Below, piece after piece: positions 12,543-22,468 of a stretch of DNA of 64,000 nt. The notes beneath the pieces are model-generated. The model worked only from the letters and a program-made list of their open reading frames with translations, had not been told where the DNA came from and did no database searches. This DNA comes from Byssothecium circinans. Its lineage: Eukaryota; Ascomycota; Dothideomycetes; Pleosporales; Massarinaceae. The stretch spans positions 481,958-545,957 of the forward strand of contig ML977006.1 of the NCBI GenBank assembly GCA_010015675.1, read 5' to 3'. Positions within the stretch are counted from its first letter, which is position 1. The number at the start of each line of letters is the position of its first letter. A program made the translations under genes and the position numbers.

Positions 12543-13868
12543 TAGATATCCTTCTTTCTTAAGCGCAACCCACGTGTCGCATCTATTATGGGTAGAAAAA
12601 TAGAGGCTACACGGGCTAAGGGAGTAATATAAGAGTAGATACGCGAGTTTCTTTAGCTCTACGAGAGGCTTCGTATAGAGCTAGGGATACAGGCTAAGGA
12701 TACGTAGAATATAGATGAGACTAGGAAGGCCCTAGGTATATGTGCAAACACCAGAGTACTTGTAGATAGCTAGAAAAAGAAGGCTTACAAGCAGTCACTA
12801 GAGAATCGTGAGTGGGCGTCAATAACTGAGTGCGTATCAGCTACGGGGAAGAAACTACGCTGCGCGGTAATATTTAAGGGCTAGAGCTTACAGACTACTT
12901 GGTTTCCTGCGGTAGTTCTAGACTAGCTTTATACAACCTCACAGAACGGCTGGACATCTAATGTAATAGGGACTAAGTAGCTACAGCGTATATTTCTACC
13001 TAATACAGCTCCCTCACGTGATCGTTGGAGGATGTTGATTTTAGATAGTTACGGCAGCTATATTAGCCTAGAATTCCTATGGCTTTGCAAGCAGAATAGA
13101 ATCTAGCTTCTATTCCTACCTCCTTATTCCTCACACGTCCTATAGCCTCTAGATCTCTTAGTTTTTTTAGTAGTAAAGAGATTCTATTAACACTAGATTT
13201 AAGAGCTATCCTACCTTGACGACGCAGCACCTGTTAAAAAGGAACGCTTTATCACGGCCTACTATACAGCTAGAGAGAAAGCAATTACTAAGAGAGTCGT
13301 ACGAGCTAGATAGGCTACTGCAGGCATCTGTCTATTAAATATTAAGCGGGTAGTTAACTCGTCTTAAGTAGCTTAAAGGCCTATTACGCTACCTCGTTAG
13401 AATTAACCTTAACCTACTAAGAGCTATCTCTCTACCCCCCACGGCCCTTGTAATCTCTTTATAGCCTAGAGAGAGCTCTACAGGAACGAGAGTGTTAGCC
13501 GCAAGACTCACCAGCTCTTCTAAAAAGTAGGGAAGGCAATTACAGCAGCAAATATATGCGCAGCGCAGCTAGAAATAGAGAACAAAAGACTACACAGTCA
13601 ACTTAAAGCTCTTAAGCCTCCGCAGCTACGAAAGAAGGTTCGTGTTGACCCAAATCAACGCTTTGCAGATATAGATACAATCATGATTGCTGTACGGGCC
13701 TCACAGCTTCTTGAGGCACAGCGTGATATTAATGCTGAGGAAAAGGCTGCAGAAAGAAGAGCAGCTGAAACAGCAGCTCAAACGCTTTAGTCTATGTGTA
13801 TAGAGTGGCAATTGTAACTAGGTTGAGGCAATTACATTGATTTTTCAAGGGGTGGCTGATCCCTGGCA

Positions 13869-13912
13869 GATGGCTCGCATCAGTGGGTGGCTCGCATCAG
13901 TGTCGGCTAGCT
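13869..13912 (-). repeat. Right terminal inverted repeat of outer transposon
   Basis: Contains two direct copies of a GGCTCGCATCAGTG unit, likely transposase-binding sites, and ends GTCGGCTAGCT before the TA duplication. Confidence 0.85.
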
Positions 13913-13914
13913 TA

Positions 13915-13942
13915 GCAGCCCGCGGATATGGTAAGGTATCAT
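13915..13942 (-). pseudogene. Displaced original 5' end of the BBE-like oxidase gene
   Basis: If the element 10373-13912 and one copy of its TA target are removed, 13942-13915 joins 10372 and leftward in frame. The joined N-terminus begins MIPYHIRGLLLPLLCG and runs on into the signal peptide of the oxidase. The ATG is at 13942-13940 on the minus strand. The transposon therefore entered the TA of codon 10 (CTA). The native promoter should lie to the right of 13942. Confidence 0.8.
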
Positions 13943-14963
13943 GTTGAGCTACTGTCACTCGGTTTTGCTTCGTTTGCGGTCGGGTGTGACACACGAACAG
14001 TCTCAGAATCGAATTTAGAGGCTGACCCGGCGAGACTTCTTTGTGGCAATGCGCGTCAACTATGCGAAACAAACAACTTTTTGTACCCGGATCCCATGGG
14101 CCTGACCAGGTACCAGCACCACTATTGGGGGCGTTATTTGATCTTGTTTGACGAGCTGCTAATGTACATGCGTCTCTCAATGAGGTACGACTACCTAGTG
14201 CGGTCGGGGGATCAGATCTCGTTAAAGGTCTTCGACAAGGGCCGAGCCTTTGATGCGCTAGGGACCCGTACCTAGTTTCTGCGGCACGCATTCTCGCTTC
14301 CGTGCCGCATGAATTCAAGCCGCCCACTATCCGCCTCCCGCGTCCCCACTAATGAAATTGACGAAGTTGAGTTTAAGAGCGATGGACTGATAGGGCGACA
14401 AATGCTGCCTATAGTGCTAGTGTGCTCCTTCCGTGGACCAGGGAGCACCTCCCCTCAACACTCACCACGCGCGTCTCCTCCTTATTTTCGAGCTTTGTTT
14501 TGTTGTGCTCTTCTTTTGCTGTAATTATCGCGGTTTTTAGTTACTGTTTTTGCATGATAAAAGAATCCCAACGGCTGTTCCTCAGAGATTGAAATCCTAC
14601 GCCTCGCTAAGGATGCGGGCATTGCGCCCATTCTAGCAGGTACAATAGTACGTATAACATGAAAAGGTCCGACTCAGTCGCCCCCGGCCCAGCGAGTGGC
14701 CTTTACTCGCTACATCGCTTAACAGGGTAGGTTCGGGGAATAGGAACAGACCCGGGAACTGCATGAGGCATAGGGACCTTTGGCCACGGAACATTCTCAA
14801 GTCGCGGTGGCTGCACTAGCAATGGAGTAGGATACAGCGCTAGGACGATTTCTCCTGAGTTGGCTGAGAACGAGACTGACGATCATACAGTGTCTCATGG
14901 GCCAAAGGGTAGCAACTCAAACACCTCGACCTCAGTTCCGCTCCTCAGTTTTCAATAGCGAGT
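13943..14963. other. Intergenic: original promoter of the oxidase and promoter of the rhodopsin-domain gene
   Basis: This is the native upstream region of the oxidase (leftward) and the upstream region of the next gene (rightward). Open frames on both strands (13928-14275 plus, 13845-14327 minus) overlap each other, and neither has a recognisable domain. Confidence 0.5.
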
Positions 14964-16427
14964 ATGGAGCTGTCTATGACCAAAGGCGTCCTCACCCTCA
15001 TACCACTGCCTGAGGGCTACAATGTAGACTTCGACAACCCCAGGAGGAATGGAGATGTTACGTGCTACTGGCTCACGGGCGTGGGCAGTTTCCTGGCTCT
15101 CCTCTTCCTAGGACAGCGCTTGTACGTGAAAGCTGTTGTGCGCAAGCATTTCAGACTCGACGATTGTGAGTATCGCATGTATCTCACTTTCCTCGATATC
15201 TGCTGAATCAGAGAACCAGACTTCCTCATTGTGGCATGGGTGAGAGGATCCCTATTCTAGCGCCTATGATCTCTCCGACATTCTAACAGCGCTCAGATCT
15301 TTTCCATTGCCATCCAGATTCTGATAGTCCGTCAGTAACGATGATATTTCCCTAGAAGATGTTGGACTGAGAAAGACGCAGGGGCTTTTATCACAAAATA
15401 CGTCGGGGTCCATGTGTGGGAGATGCCCTTCACCAAATACCAAGAAAACCTTTTCGTAAGTCGCATGGAAAGCGGTCGATCATGTCAATTGCTGATCCTG
15501 ACGCTAGTACAGCGTTTACGTGCAAACGATCATCTACGCCCCGCCAACCGCCCTCGCAAAGCTTGTGCTCCTGATGTTTTATCTTGAGCTGCGGAGTCAG
15601 AAAAGCTGGTTTCGATGGGCCACCTACTCGACCATGTTCATCATGGTTGGCGCGAGAACCGGCATCTTCTTCGCCTCTATATTCGCATGCCGTCTGATCG
15701 CGATGGGATGGGATCTTACCATCACCGATGGTATATGCATCGATCGAATAGCCATGTTTGAGGCTACTGCGGCTTTTGGGGTGGTTGTCGACTGTCTTAT
15801 CATCGCGATCCCCATCCCAATGGTCCTCGCCCTCCATATGTCACAGAGCAAGAAAATCGGGCTGATTCTCATGTTTGTTCTAGGCTCTATGTACGTATTC
15901 CCATGTTTCTCAACTCCGATCGCACTGCTTAGCCAGGGTTCCGCTAACAAGTCTTGTGCTCGTGTAGAACAGTGATCACTTCGATCGTCCGCCTCGTGTT
16001 ACTCGTTACCGAAATCGATCAGGTAGACTCCACATGGGTTGGAGGTCCCATCAACTATTGGGTGACAATCGAGGCCAACCTGTTGATCATTTGCGCCTCC
16101 CTTCCAACCTGTCGCCAGTTCGCATGGACTGTGGCCCCCGGGCTTTTCTCCACCGTTCAATCCAGTTACGTTAAAAACTCAAGAGGGGATATAGCAACTA
16201 TTGGCGGCGGAAGTTCTCGCAATAAACACTCCAGGCAGAGGAGGACACACGATGCAGATATCATGATGGACACACTGGTAGAAGGTGCTGGCAGCCCGAC
16301 ACATGCGCGGGACACCGAAGAAGGGATTCGTCGCCATAGTCTCGGTGGAGAGAGTGACAAAGCGGACTCTCAGAAGGGCATCCTGAAGACGCAAACAACG
16401 CATGTGACATATAGTAGGATGGGGTAG
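14964..16427 (+). CDS. Fungal rhodopsin-domain integral membrane protein
   Basis: Seven-helix membrane protein of the fungal 'rhodopsin domain' family, often grouped with PTH11-like receptors. The exons join as: N-terminus with WLTGVGSFLALLFLGQRLYVKAVVRKHFRLDD, then YFLIVAW, IFSIAIQILIV, the GVHVWEMPF motif, YSVYVQTIIYAPPTALAKLVLLMFYL, a Cys-containing RIAMFEATAAFGVVVDCLIIAIPIPMV helix pair, SIVRLVLLV-TEIDQVDSTW, and IEANLLIICASLPTCRQF. These are the family's usual blocks. A long polar Ser/Arg-rich tail follows. At least five introns are needed; one has donor GTCAGT and the others are standard. No CFEM domain is present, so it is not a classic PTH11. The ligand is unknown. Confidence 0.85.
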
Positions 16428-16861
16428 GAAATACGGAAAGAAACAGAGGCAAGAGCTTTGTCTAGTTTAGATTGTGGTTAAGAGGCTAGTTCTTCAACCC
16501 TGCGATAGAGGAAATCACCGACCACCGAGATTCACTACCGATCGAGATAGTAGGGTAGCGGAAAAATCAGGCACCTAATACACGCATAAACTCAGCCCCT
16601 ATAGCCCTCTACCTAACTCGCAATGGCCGCAACTCCACGCCTTTGGCTCGCCTTTCCTCTCCCCCGCCGACGTGGCCGCGGACAGTAAAATAACCCCCAC
16701 GGCGAAAATGAAATACCCTCCCTCCATGGGCAGCTGGGAAAGGAAATTATAATGAATGGCAAGGAAGGCTGTGGGGTATAGGTATGGGGGGTTATTCGCG
16801 AGAACTGAGAACGCAGGAAGGAAGGAAGACGCTCCGAATAAGAAGGAAAGAGACTGCCTTG

Positions 16862-17480
16862 CTACTGCGTGACAAGGCAGGCCCTGAGAGAAGGCTATTG
16901 GTGATGTTTTTTTTTGTAGGGATTCTATTTTTTGTAGTTGTTGCTGAACTGAAGCTCGTGGACGAGGACGCAGTATGTATAATGCGGGATGAGAAGACGT
17001 TTTGAGGGAAAGGGGAAGGGATAGGCCCTTTAAGAAGGGGGATTAGTGATGTGTTTTTTTGTAGGTTTTTGGGTTTTTCTGAGCCTTTTTGCCCTGGCTT
17101 TTCGCTGTCCGTGGAAGCAAATGGACGATTCTGCAGGATGAGAACGCAGGATGATAAGACGCCTTGAGTAAGAGGGAAAGGGAGAGACCCCTTTGAGAAG
17201 TGAATTGGTGATATGTTTTTTTATTAAGAGTGTTTTTGGCGGTTTTCGTCGTGTCATCGGCGTCGAAGCAGACAATCAATTCTGCAGAAAATCATCTGAC
17301 CCCAACAACAACGGTAGACGTAGAAGGGACCCGACCCGGCGTCCTTGAACGGAACCGAGCCCTAATTGACGACGCTGAACGTCTGCCATGGGCTGGGGGT
17401 TATGCTGCCTCCGGGTCGGTGGAGGAGCGAATTGGTGATGTGTTTTCTTGCCGGCCTTTTTGTTTTCTGATATTTCTATA
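16862..17480. repeat. Diverged tandem repeat, units of about 165 bp
   Basis: The phrase ATTGGTGATGT followed by a T-rich run recurs near 16900, 17043, 17205 and 17431. Each of the first units also holds a GATGAGAA...AGACG...TTGAG...GGGAAAGGG...CCCTTTGAGAAG block. Copies differ by substitutions and small indels. Apparent frames inside look like chance products of the repeat. Confidence 0.6.
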
Positions 17481-17678
17481 GGATTTTCTTTCTGGTCGCA
17501 AGGAAGATGCACGGGGTGCTGAGGCGACTCTTCTCTTTCCGAGGGAAGAATCCATGCTTCGCCGCTGTTGGCGATAGTCATCTTTCGTACATGCTGCAAG
17601 TGTGAGTGGATGTGGGGACTCTCGGCTGGTTTTACAACATGCCGTTTATTTTGATGTTGATCTTATCGTTTTGTTGTT

Positions 17679-17935
17679 GTGCCGATATTTGTATCGGTCT
17701 TTTCCGTTCTTCGTGTTTAACGTGTCGGCACCCGGAGTCCCTATCCTTTACACCACAAGTGTAAGTGTAGCGTGCCGGTAGTTATACCGGTCTTTTAGCT
17801 GTCCGTGTTTAACGTGTCGGCACACGGAATCCCCATCTCGTTCTGGTAATGTGCCGATGTTGCCATCGGTCTTTTCAGTTCTTCGTGTTTAACATGTCGG
17901 CACACGGAATCTCCATCCTTCACACTTCCAATGCT
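17679..17935. repeat. Three tandem hairpin-bearing units (about 80-93 bp)
   Basis: Units start at 17679, 17772 and 17851. Each opens with GTGCCG and a short hairpin of 6-bp stem and 4-nt loop: CCGATA/TATCGG, CCGGTA/TACCGG and CCGATG/CATCGG. Stem bases change together while pairing is kept. Each continues with GGTCTTTT, CGTGTTTAACRTGTCGGCAC and CGGARTCCC. On the minus strand this lies just after the stop codon of the gene ending at 17964, so it may be in its 3' UTR. Confidence 0.75.
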
Positions 17936-17963
17936 GAGATAAATCCCGGTGATGCCGCAAAGC

Positions 17964-20176
17964 TCACGTCATATGCGGCAGCACAGAGCGCATCTTGTTG
18001 AGGCCCTGGAAGAACTCACCCCAGTAACCTGTCATGTCCTGGAACTGCATTATCCAGTCCACAAAACTGTGGAACAGCGGCAAGTCCCAATCGTCGTTGA
18101 CGATGTCGGCTGCGTTCAGCTGCTGGCCGTTGCCCTCCGCGTGCTTCATGGCCTCGAGCGCGGCCTCGATGGCAGGACCCATCTGCATGAAGTCGTCCGT
18201 GGTGAGCTTCTCGGGGCTCTTCTCGGGAGTGGAACCCCAGGCGTTGAGCATGTGGCTCAACTCGCGGCCAGCGGCATTGAAGACCCGGCTGGACATGGTT
18301 TCGGCACGGCGTCCTTGGGCCTTTGCCTTTGCCTTCTCCTTCTCCTCGAAAGAGTCTGTGACCTTCAGGTATGCGGCAAAGAGCTCGTTGAGCTCTTTGT
18401 GCACCTCGTGATCCACGTCGGGGGCGTTGGGGAGTACCATGCCAGCCAGCCTGCCCTGCATTTCTACGAATGCATCGAAGGACCAGTACTGCGCCGGGTT
18501 CAGGTCCGGATGGGAGGTCGTTAGGGCATCCAGCGTGAGACCCGCATGCTGGAGGACCCGCACACCCTGAGTTGCCCAGCGCTAATGTTCTCAGCAGTGG
18601 GCAAGGTGGTCACTACGTCCACAGCATTGCCAAAGAACTCCTGGAGCCTGCGCATGTCCATCACGTAGCGCAGCTCAGGAGTACCGCCATCCACAAGCAT
18701 GGTGTCGCAGCCGTAGGTGGCCCACATCCTGCGTCCGAGCCGCGACAGAGTCTCCGTAATGACGGAGAAGATGCGGAACTCCTTCGTGTGCTGCGCGTGG
18801 CTCTCGAGGAACGAGGCGAAAGCAAACATCTGTCCCGCATTCCAGCCGGCGGCGCTCAGACGAGCAGAAGACAAGGTCGCCTTTCGCACCTTGGAAAGGC
18901 AGGACGTCAGCGCCGACAGGAACTTGCTCAGGCGCTGGGATTCTTCCGCTGCCATGTTGCCTCCCTTCCTCAACTGGTCGATGGAGAAGCTGAGGTTGTT
19001 CTCGCGGTAGAAGAGGAAGTAGTCCTTGACTACCTCCCACTGCTTCGCCAGGAACTTCGCCTTCGTGCGCTGTGCCTTTGCGCCATGGGAGACTAGACGG
19101 CGGTGGAGCTGGCGGAGCTTGGGCGCGTGTGTACCCTTCTTGGCGGCGACGTGGGCCAGGAACCGCGTCTGAGTCTTGGACAACGCGGCCATGGTGTACT
19201 TAAACGACTTCTTGTTTGAAGTCCACTCCGCGCTGATCAAGGGGTTTGCGGCGCGGTGGATCGGGGCCTGGCTGCGACGGATGGTGTGGTCGCGGACAAA
19301 GTCGAACTTCTGGCATGCTCAGAAGAATTATTCTAAATTAAGAGAGATGGCGAGCTTACATTGCCACGATGACGGCGAGAGGTGGCCTGAGATGCTGAGG
19401 GGATGTTGCGCAGGGCGGTCGGGTTCACGCCTGCTGCGCTGCTAGTCATGGCCGCAGGGACTCTGTTCACAACGAAGGAGTTGCTGCCAACCATGCCCAT
19501 GCCAGCGTTGGCGGCGGTGGTGGTATTGGCGAGGGCTGGGGAACGGAAACCAGACTGAGCCTGGGTCTGGGTCGGGAGTTGGATAGGAGCCTGCTTGTGC
19601 ACAATGTCAGTGTCCACTGCTTTGACCTCTTAAGCATCATAAGTGTGAGCAGTGAAGGTACATACACTGTCGCCAAAACCAGCGTTGATGGCATTGCTGC
19701 CGAAGGTGCCAGCGCTCGAAGCCGTGCTGCTGTCGCCGAAGCTACCAGCGTTGATGCCATTGGAGGCGCCTCCGCCCAAGCCGCTCGGAGTGGCATTCAT
19801 GCCGGCACCGCTGGAAGGGTCAGAGGCCGAGGCCATGCTGCTGCTTCCAGCTCCGCTGCCTTTACCGCCAAGAAGGTTTATTTGGGACTCGACGGAGGGG
19901 TCCTGAAGTGAATATTAGCATGTAGTCCAACAATGGATTACACTGTGAGGAATTGGGATCTTACCTCCTTGCCCGTACCGAGCTGCCCGAGCACATCGCT
20001 TATGCGCTCTTTCTTTGTCTTCTGCGAGATTGAAGTTAGCACGAGGTACGCGTAGGATTGAGCGAAGCAGTGCGCGCGCTGGGAAATGGAGAGAGCAATG
20101 GCGCAATCACGAGGGAGGGGAGATGACACACATTGGAGCGAGTGGTTGCGGCGCTGCTACTACCGAAACCGTTCAT
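17964..20176 (-). CDS. Unrecognised protein with Gly/Ser/Ala/Asn-rich N-terminal third
   Basis: I do not recognise the family. The start at 20176 (MNGFGSSSAATTRSN, context CAAGATG) fits clean splicing: introns 20022-20131 and 19903-19964, one near 19622-19668, one near 19309-19360, and 18567-18616. The last has donor GTAGTG and acceptor CTCAG, and it removes what first looks like a frameshift. Exon 2 is charged (KTKKERISDVLGQLGTGKE). A low-complexity stretch rich in Gly, Ser, Ala and Asn follows, then a Gln/Pro part (PIQLPTQTQAQSG). The C-terminal two thirds is a helical, ordered-looking region with many Lys, Arg and Leu, from FDFVRDHTIRRSQ to the end. It contains a short coiled coil (EEKEKAKAKAQG). 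A nuclear or RNA-linked role is possible from composition only. Confidence 0.7.
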
Positions 20177-22468
20177 CTTGCAAGATGTCGTTGAGCAAGG
20201 AAGTTGAGGGTTGTCCGGAGTGTGATTTGTCCGTATGCAAAGAGAGAGAGAAAGAGAGGGCTTTTCACTATATGTCGTGAGTGGTGAGCCGGTGTGATCG
20301 CTGTATTCTACGGTCCGATCAATCCGGCTTGTGAGTGGTGGGTGTGGGAGAAGAGACAGGTTGAAGGGCAGCGAGTTTAAACAGCGAAGCGTGGCTCGGA
20401 TCAACGTTGACGCTCCCGGCTCTTGGCGGAGATATAGTCCGTGATAGTTCACGGGCGGCGAAGTGGGGTAAGATGTCTGTGCTGGGGATGAGGGCGTTTG
20501 CGTGTTTGTTAATGTGGCGGGCACGTTCAGAGGAGGGCGGCTGGTGATGCCATATTCTGCCATTTGCAGATCGTGAACCATTCGCGGATTCTAAAGCAGG
20601 CTAAGGCGCTGGGGCGGTTTGAGAACGGGAATCGTTAGTGTGCTTTGGAAATAACTTGGAGTAGGTCGAAGTTTGGGAGACGTCAGATATGTCGAGCATG
20701 ATGAGAAATGCGCTGGCGTGTGTCAGCATAGCTTTTTCAATATTGCAGAAATATATAACAGTGAAACGTAATATACCTGCAGTGAGGCGGCCTTTCACCT
20801 ATCCTTCAAACTAAGAAATGTACAGTACAGTAGCATTGCGTGGTCAACTTGCTTCTAGTATTGTTGCCCGCCGTATCCATAATTTAAGCAAGGAGACATC
20901 CTTCGTTGATTCAAAATTTTAGAGATTATATAAAGGGAACCTCTGGACTTTAAGTTTAGATATCTTGAGGTCAGCTCCTAGTGTGTTGACATTGACATTA
21001 GAGTGGAAGTTAATAGAGAAAGTATGATCTATAGGGGGAAAGGAACTTCATTCCGCTATTGCAATTTGAACATATCCGAGAGGTACACTAACATACCGAA
21101 GCTAGGGGTGAATGAATGTAAATGCTAAGTTTAGTCATGTGATCCTACCCCTATAAGGTTGCGATATCAGGAAGAAATCCTCTAATAAGCGAGCAGGTAA
21201 TTAACGTGGGATTTTGAATTTAGAGTAGGCAGGAGTATTGTAAAGAAGCATTAGTTAGCGATATCAGGGCACTATGCTTTATAGCCGTGTACAACAGTGG
21301 AGCTTTCTTAAGCGTTATTACCTCTCACCGTCTGAAATCATCCAATGAGCAAGCAGTCCTAAACTTCTTATCACAACTCTAGTAAAACCCTGAAACAGAA
21401 TGGGCGAGCAAGTTTGTTGGAGTAGTATGGTGCTACTCTTCTTTGTTAGCAGGTTTCCATCATTGTGAATGCGGTCACTGCCCTGGGAAGAGAAACTTTT
21501 TAATGTGCTATCATTCTAGTATCCTGTCCCTTGATCGACTTCGTGGGCCTGGGCGAAGGATATGGTCTAGTAAGTATTCTGCGTATGGTACTTTAGATCT
21601 GACCTAAAGGGCTTGGAATTACCGTCTCTTAGAGGGATTCGCCTCCGAACCGCCACTCAAACACAACTCAAACACGCGCATGACGGAATGGTGATAATCA
21701 ACAACAACCTTAGGGGGAGTATTAGCACTAATAGGGTATTAGAGTGTAATGGGCATGTAGCAAGCGAAGAAGAAGATCTCAGGAGTCACTCTTGTATCCC
21801 CTGTAGTGCTGATTTCCTTCATTTAGATCTATATTCGCGAGATTATTGTAATCCTACGACGAACCTCGCTCACGGCTAGAGTGATAACTGTGGCCGATAT
21901 TATTAGACGGCCTAAATGCTGCTTTCTAGCACCCAGCATATCTGTTGAAGATTAAGCCTATGATCCTCTAAAGTGGCCGGTCTTGGCTGCTTGCGGCTTG
22001 TTATTTCAAGCGCAAATATAACTTCATCTCTATTTTACAGTTGACGCGTTATGGTAAATTTAGATAAGTCGCTCGCGGAGAGGCGTTTCTACACAATTGG
22101 ACTGATCAATATGCCGTAAAAGTGTAGCTCCCTGTTCTGATTCGCTATACATAAGAAAGGGTGTACTAGAACCACTAGAGGAGATATCACATGCAAGTAG
22201 CTCGGCACTATTTATGTGGCCTTTCATGTCCAACGCGCTATTTGATTCTTTAAGATTAAGATTCTTCGTTTTGATATCCGTAAGGTCTAGTATACCAGAA
22301 AAGGATCTAGTGAACTGTACTAGCCAATGAAAGGCGGCACGGCCAACAGGATTTCTTGAATCAAGAACTTGCTATTTGTCAATCGGTTAAACACACCCTA
22401 GTCCAAGTTACGCTATGTAACAATCATGATGAGGCTCTTCTACCTCATACGATTTCGCCCAAGCTTAG
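20177..22468. other. Gene-poor AT-rich stretch
   Basis: The first 400 bases are the 5' region of the preceding minus-strand gene. From about 20.8 kb the sequence is AT-rich with no long frame. The plus-strand frame at 21613-21879 has no recognisable features. The composition suits an old RIP-eroded repeat, but no element can be named. Confidence 0.45.

Larger units (their letters stand above)
10373..13912 (+). mobile_element. Outer pogo/Fot1-like (Tc1-mariner class) transposon, RIP-damaged
   Basis: Ends are inverted repeats of at least 44 bp (3 mismatches counted by eye) that start AGCTAGCCGACAC, flanked by the TA duplication typical of Tc1/mariner at 10371-10372 and 13913-13914. The transposase starts at 10475 with a Psq-type helix-turn-helix (AAISNLDAGVFTSQRAAAKAYGIPRATLS as read in two pieces). 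It then runs into a gap of Ns and appears to resume at 12545 after an inserted second element, with the frame ISFFLKRNPRVAS. The downstream DDE-like part (DGHGSHIS-equivalent, LFLPPYSSHVLQPLD) carries many TAG/TAA codons. The C-terminal part is Gln/Ala-rich. It inserted into codon 10 of the BBE-like oxidase gene. No active transposase can be made from this copy. Confidence 0.8.

Noticed and set aside
13845..14327. Overlapping frames on both strands upstream of the oxidase
   Set aside because: They overlap each other and the original start of the oxidase, with no recognisable features.
14677..14712. GGCCCAGCGAGTGGCC, similar to the accessory-block palindrome
   Set aside because: The right half reads GTGGCC rather than YGGRCC, it stands alone, and it is not near the block.
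18540..18620. Apparent frameshift in the minus-strand gene at 18.5 kb
   Set aside because: A 50-nt GT..AG intron (18567-18616) joins the two frames in phase, so no frameshift is needed.
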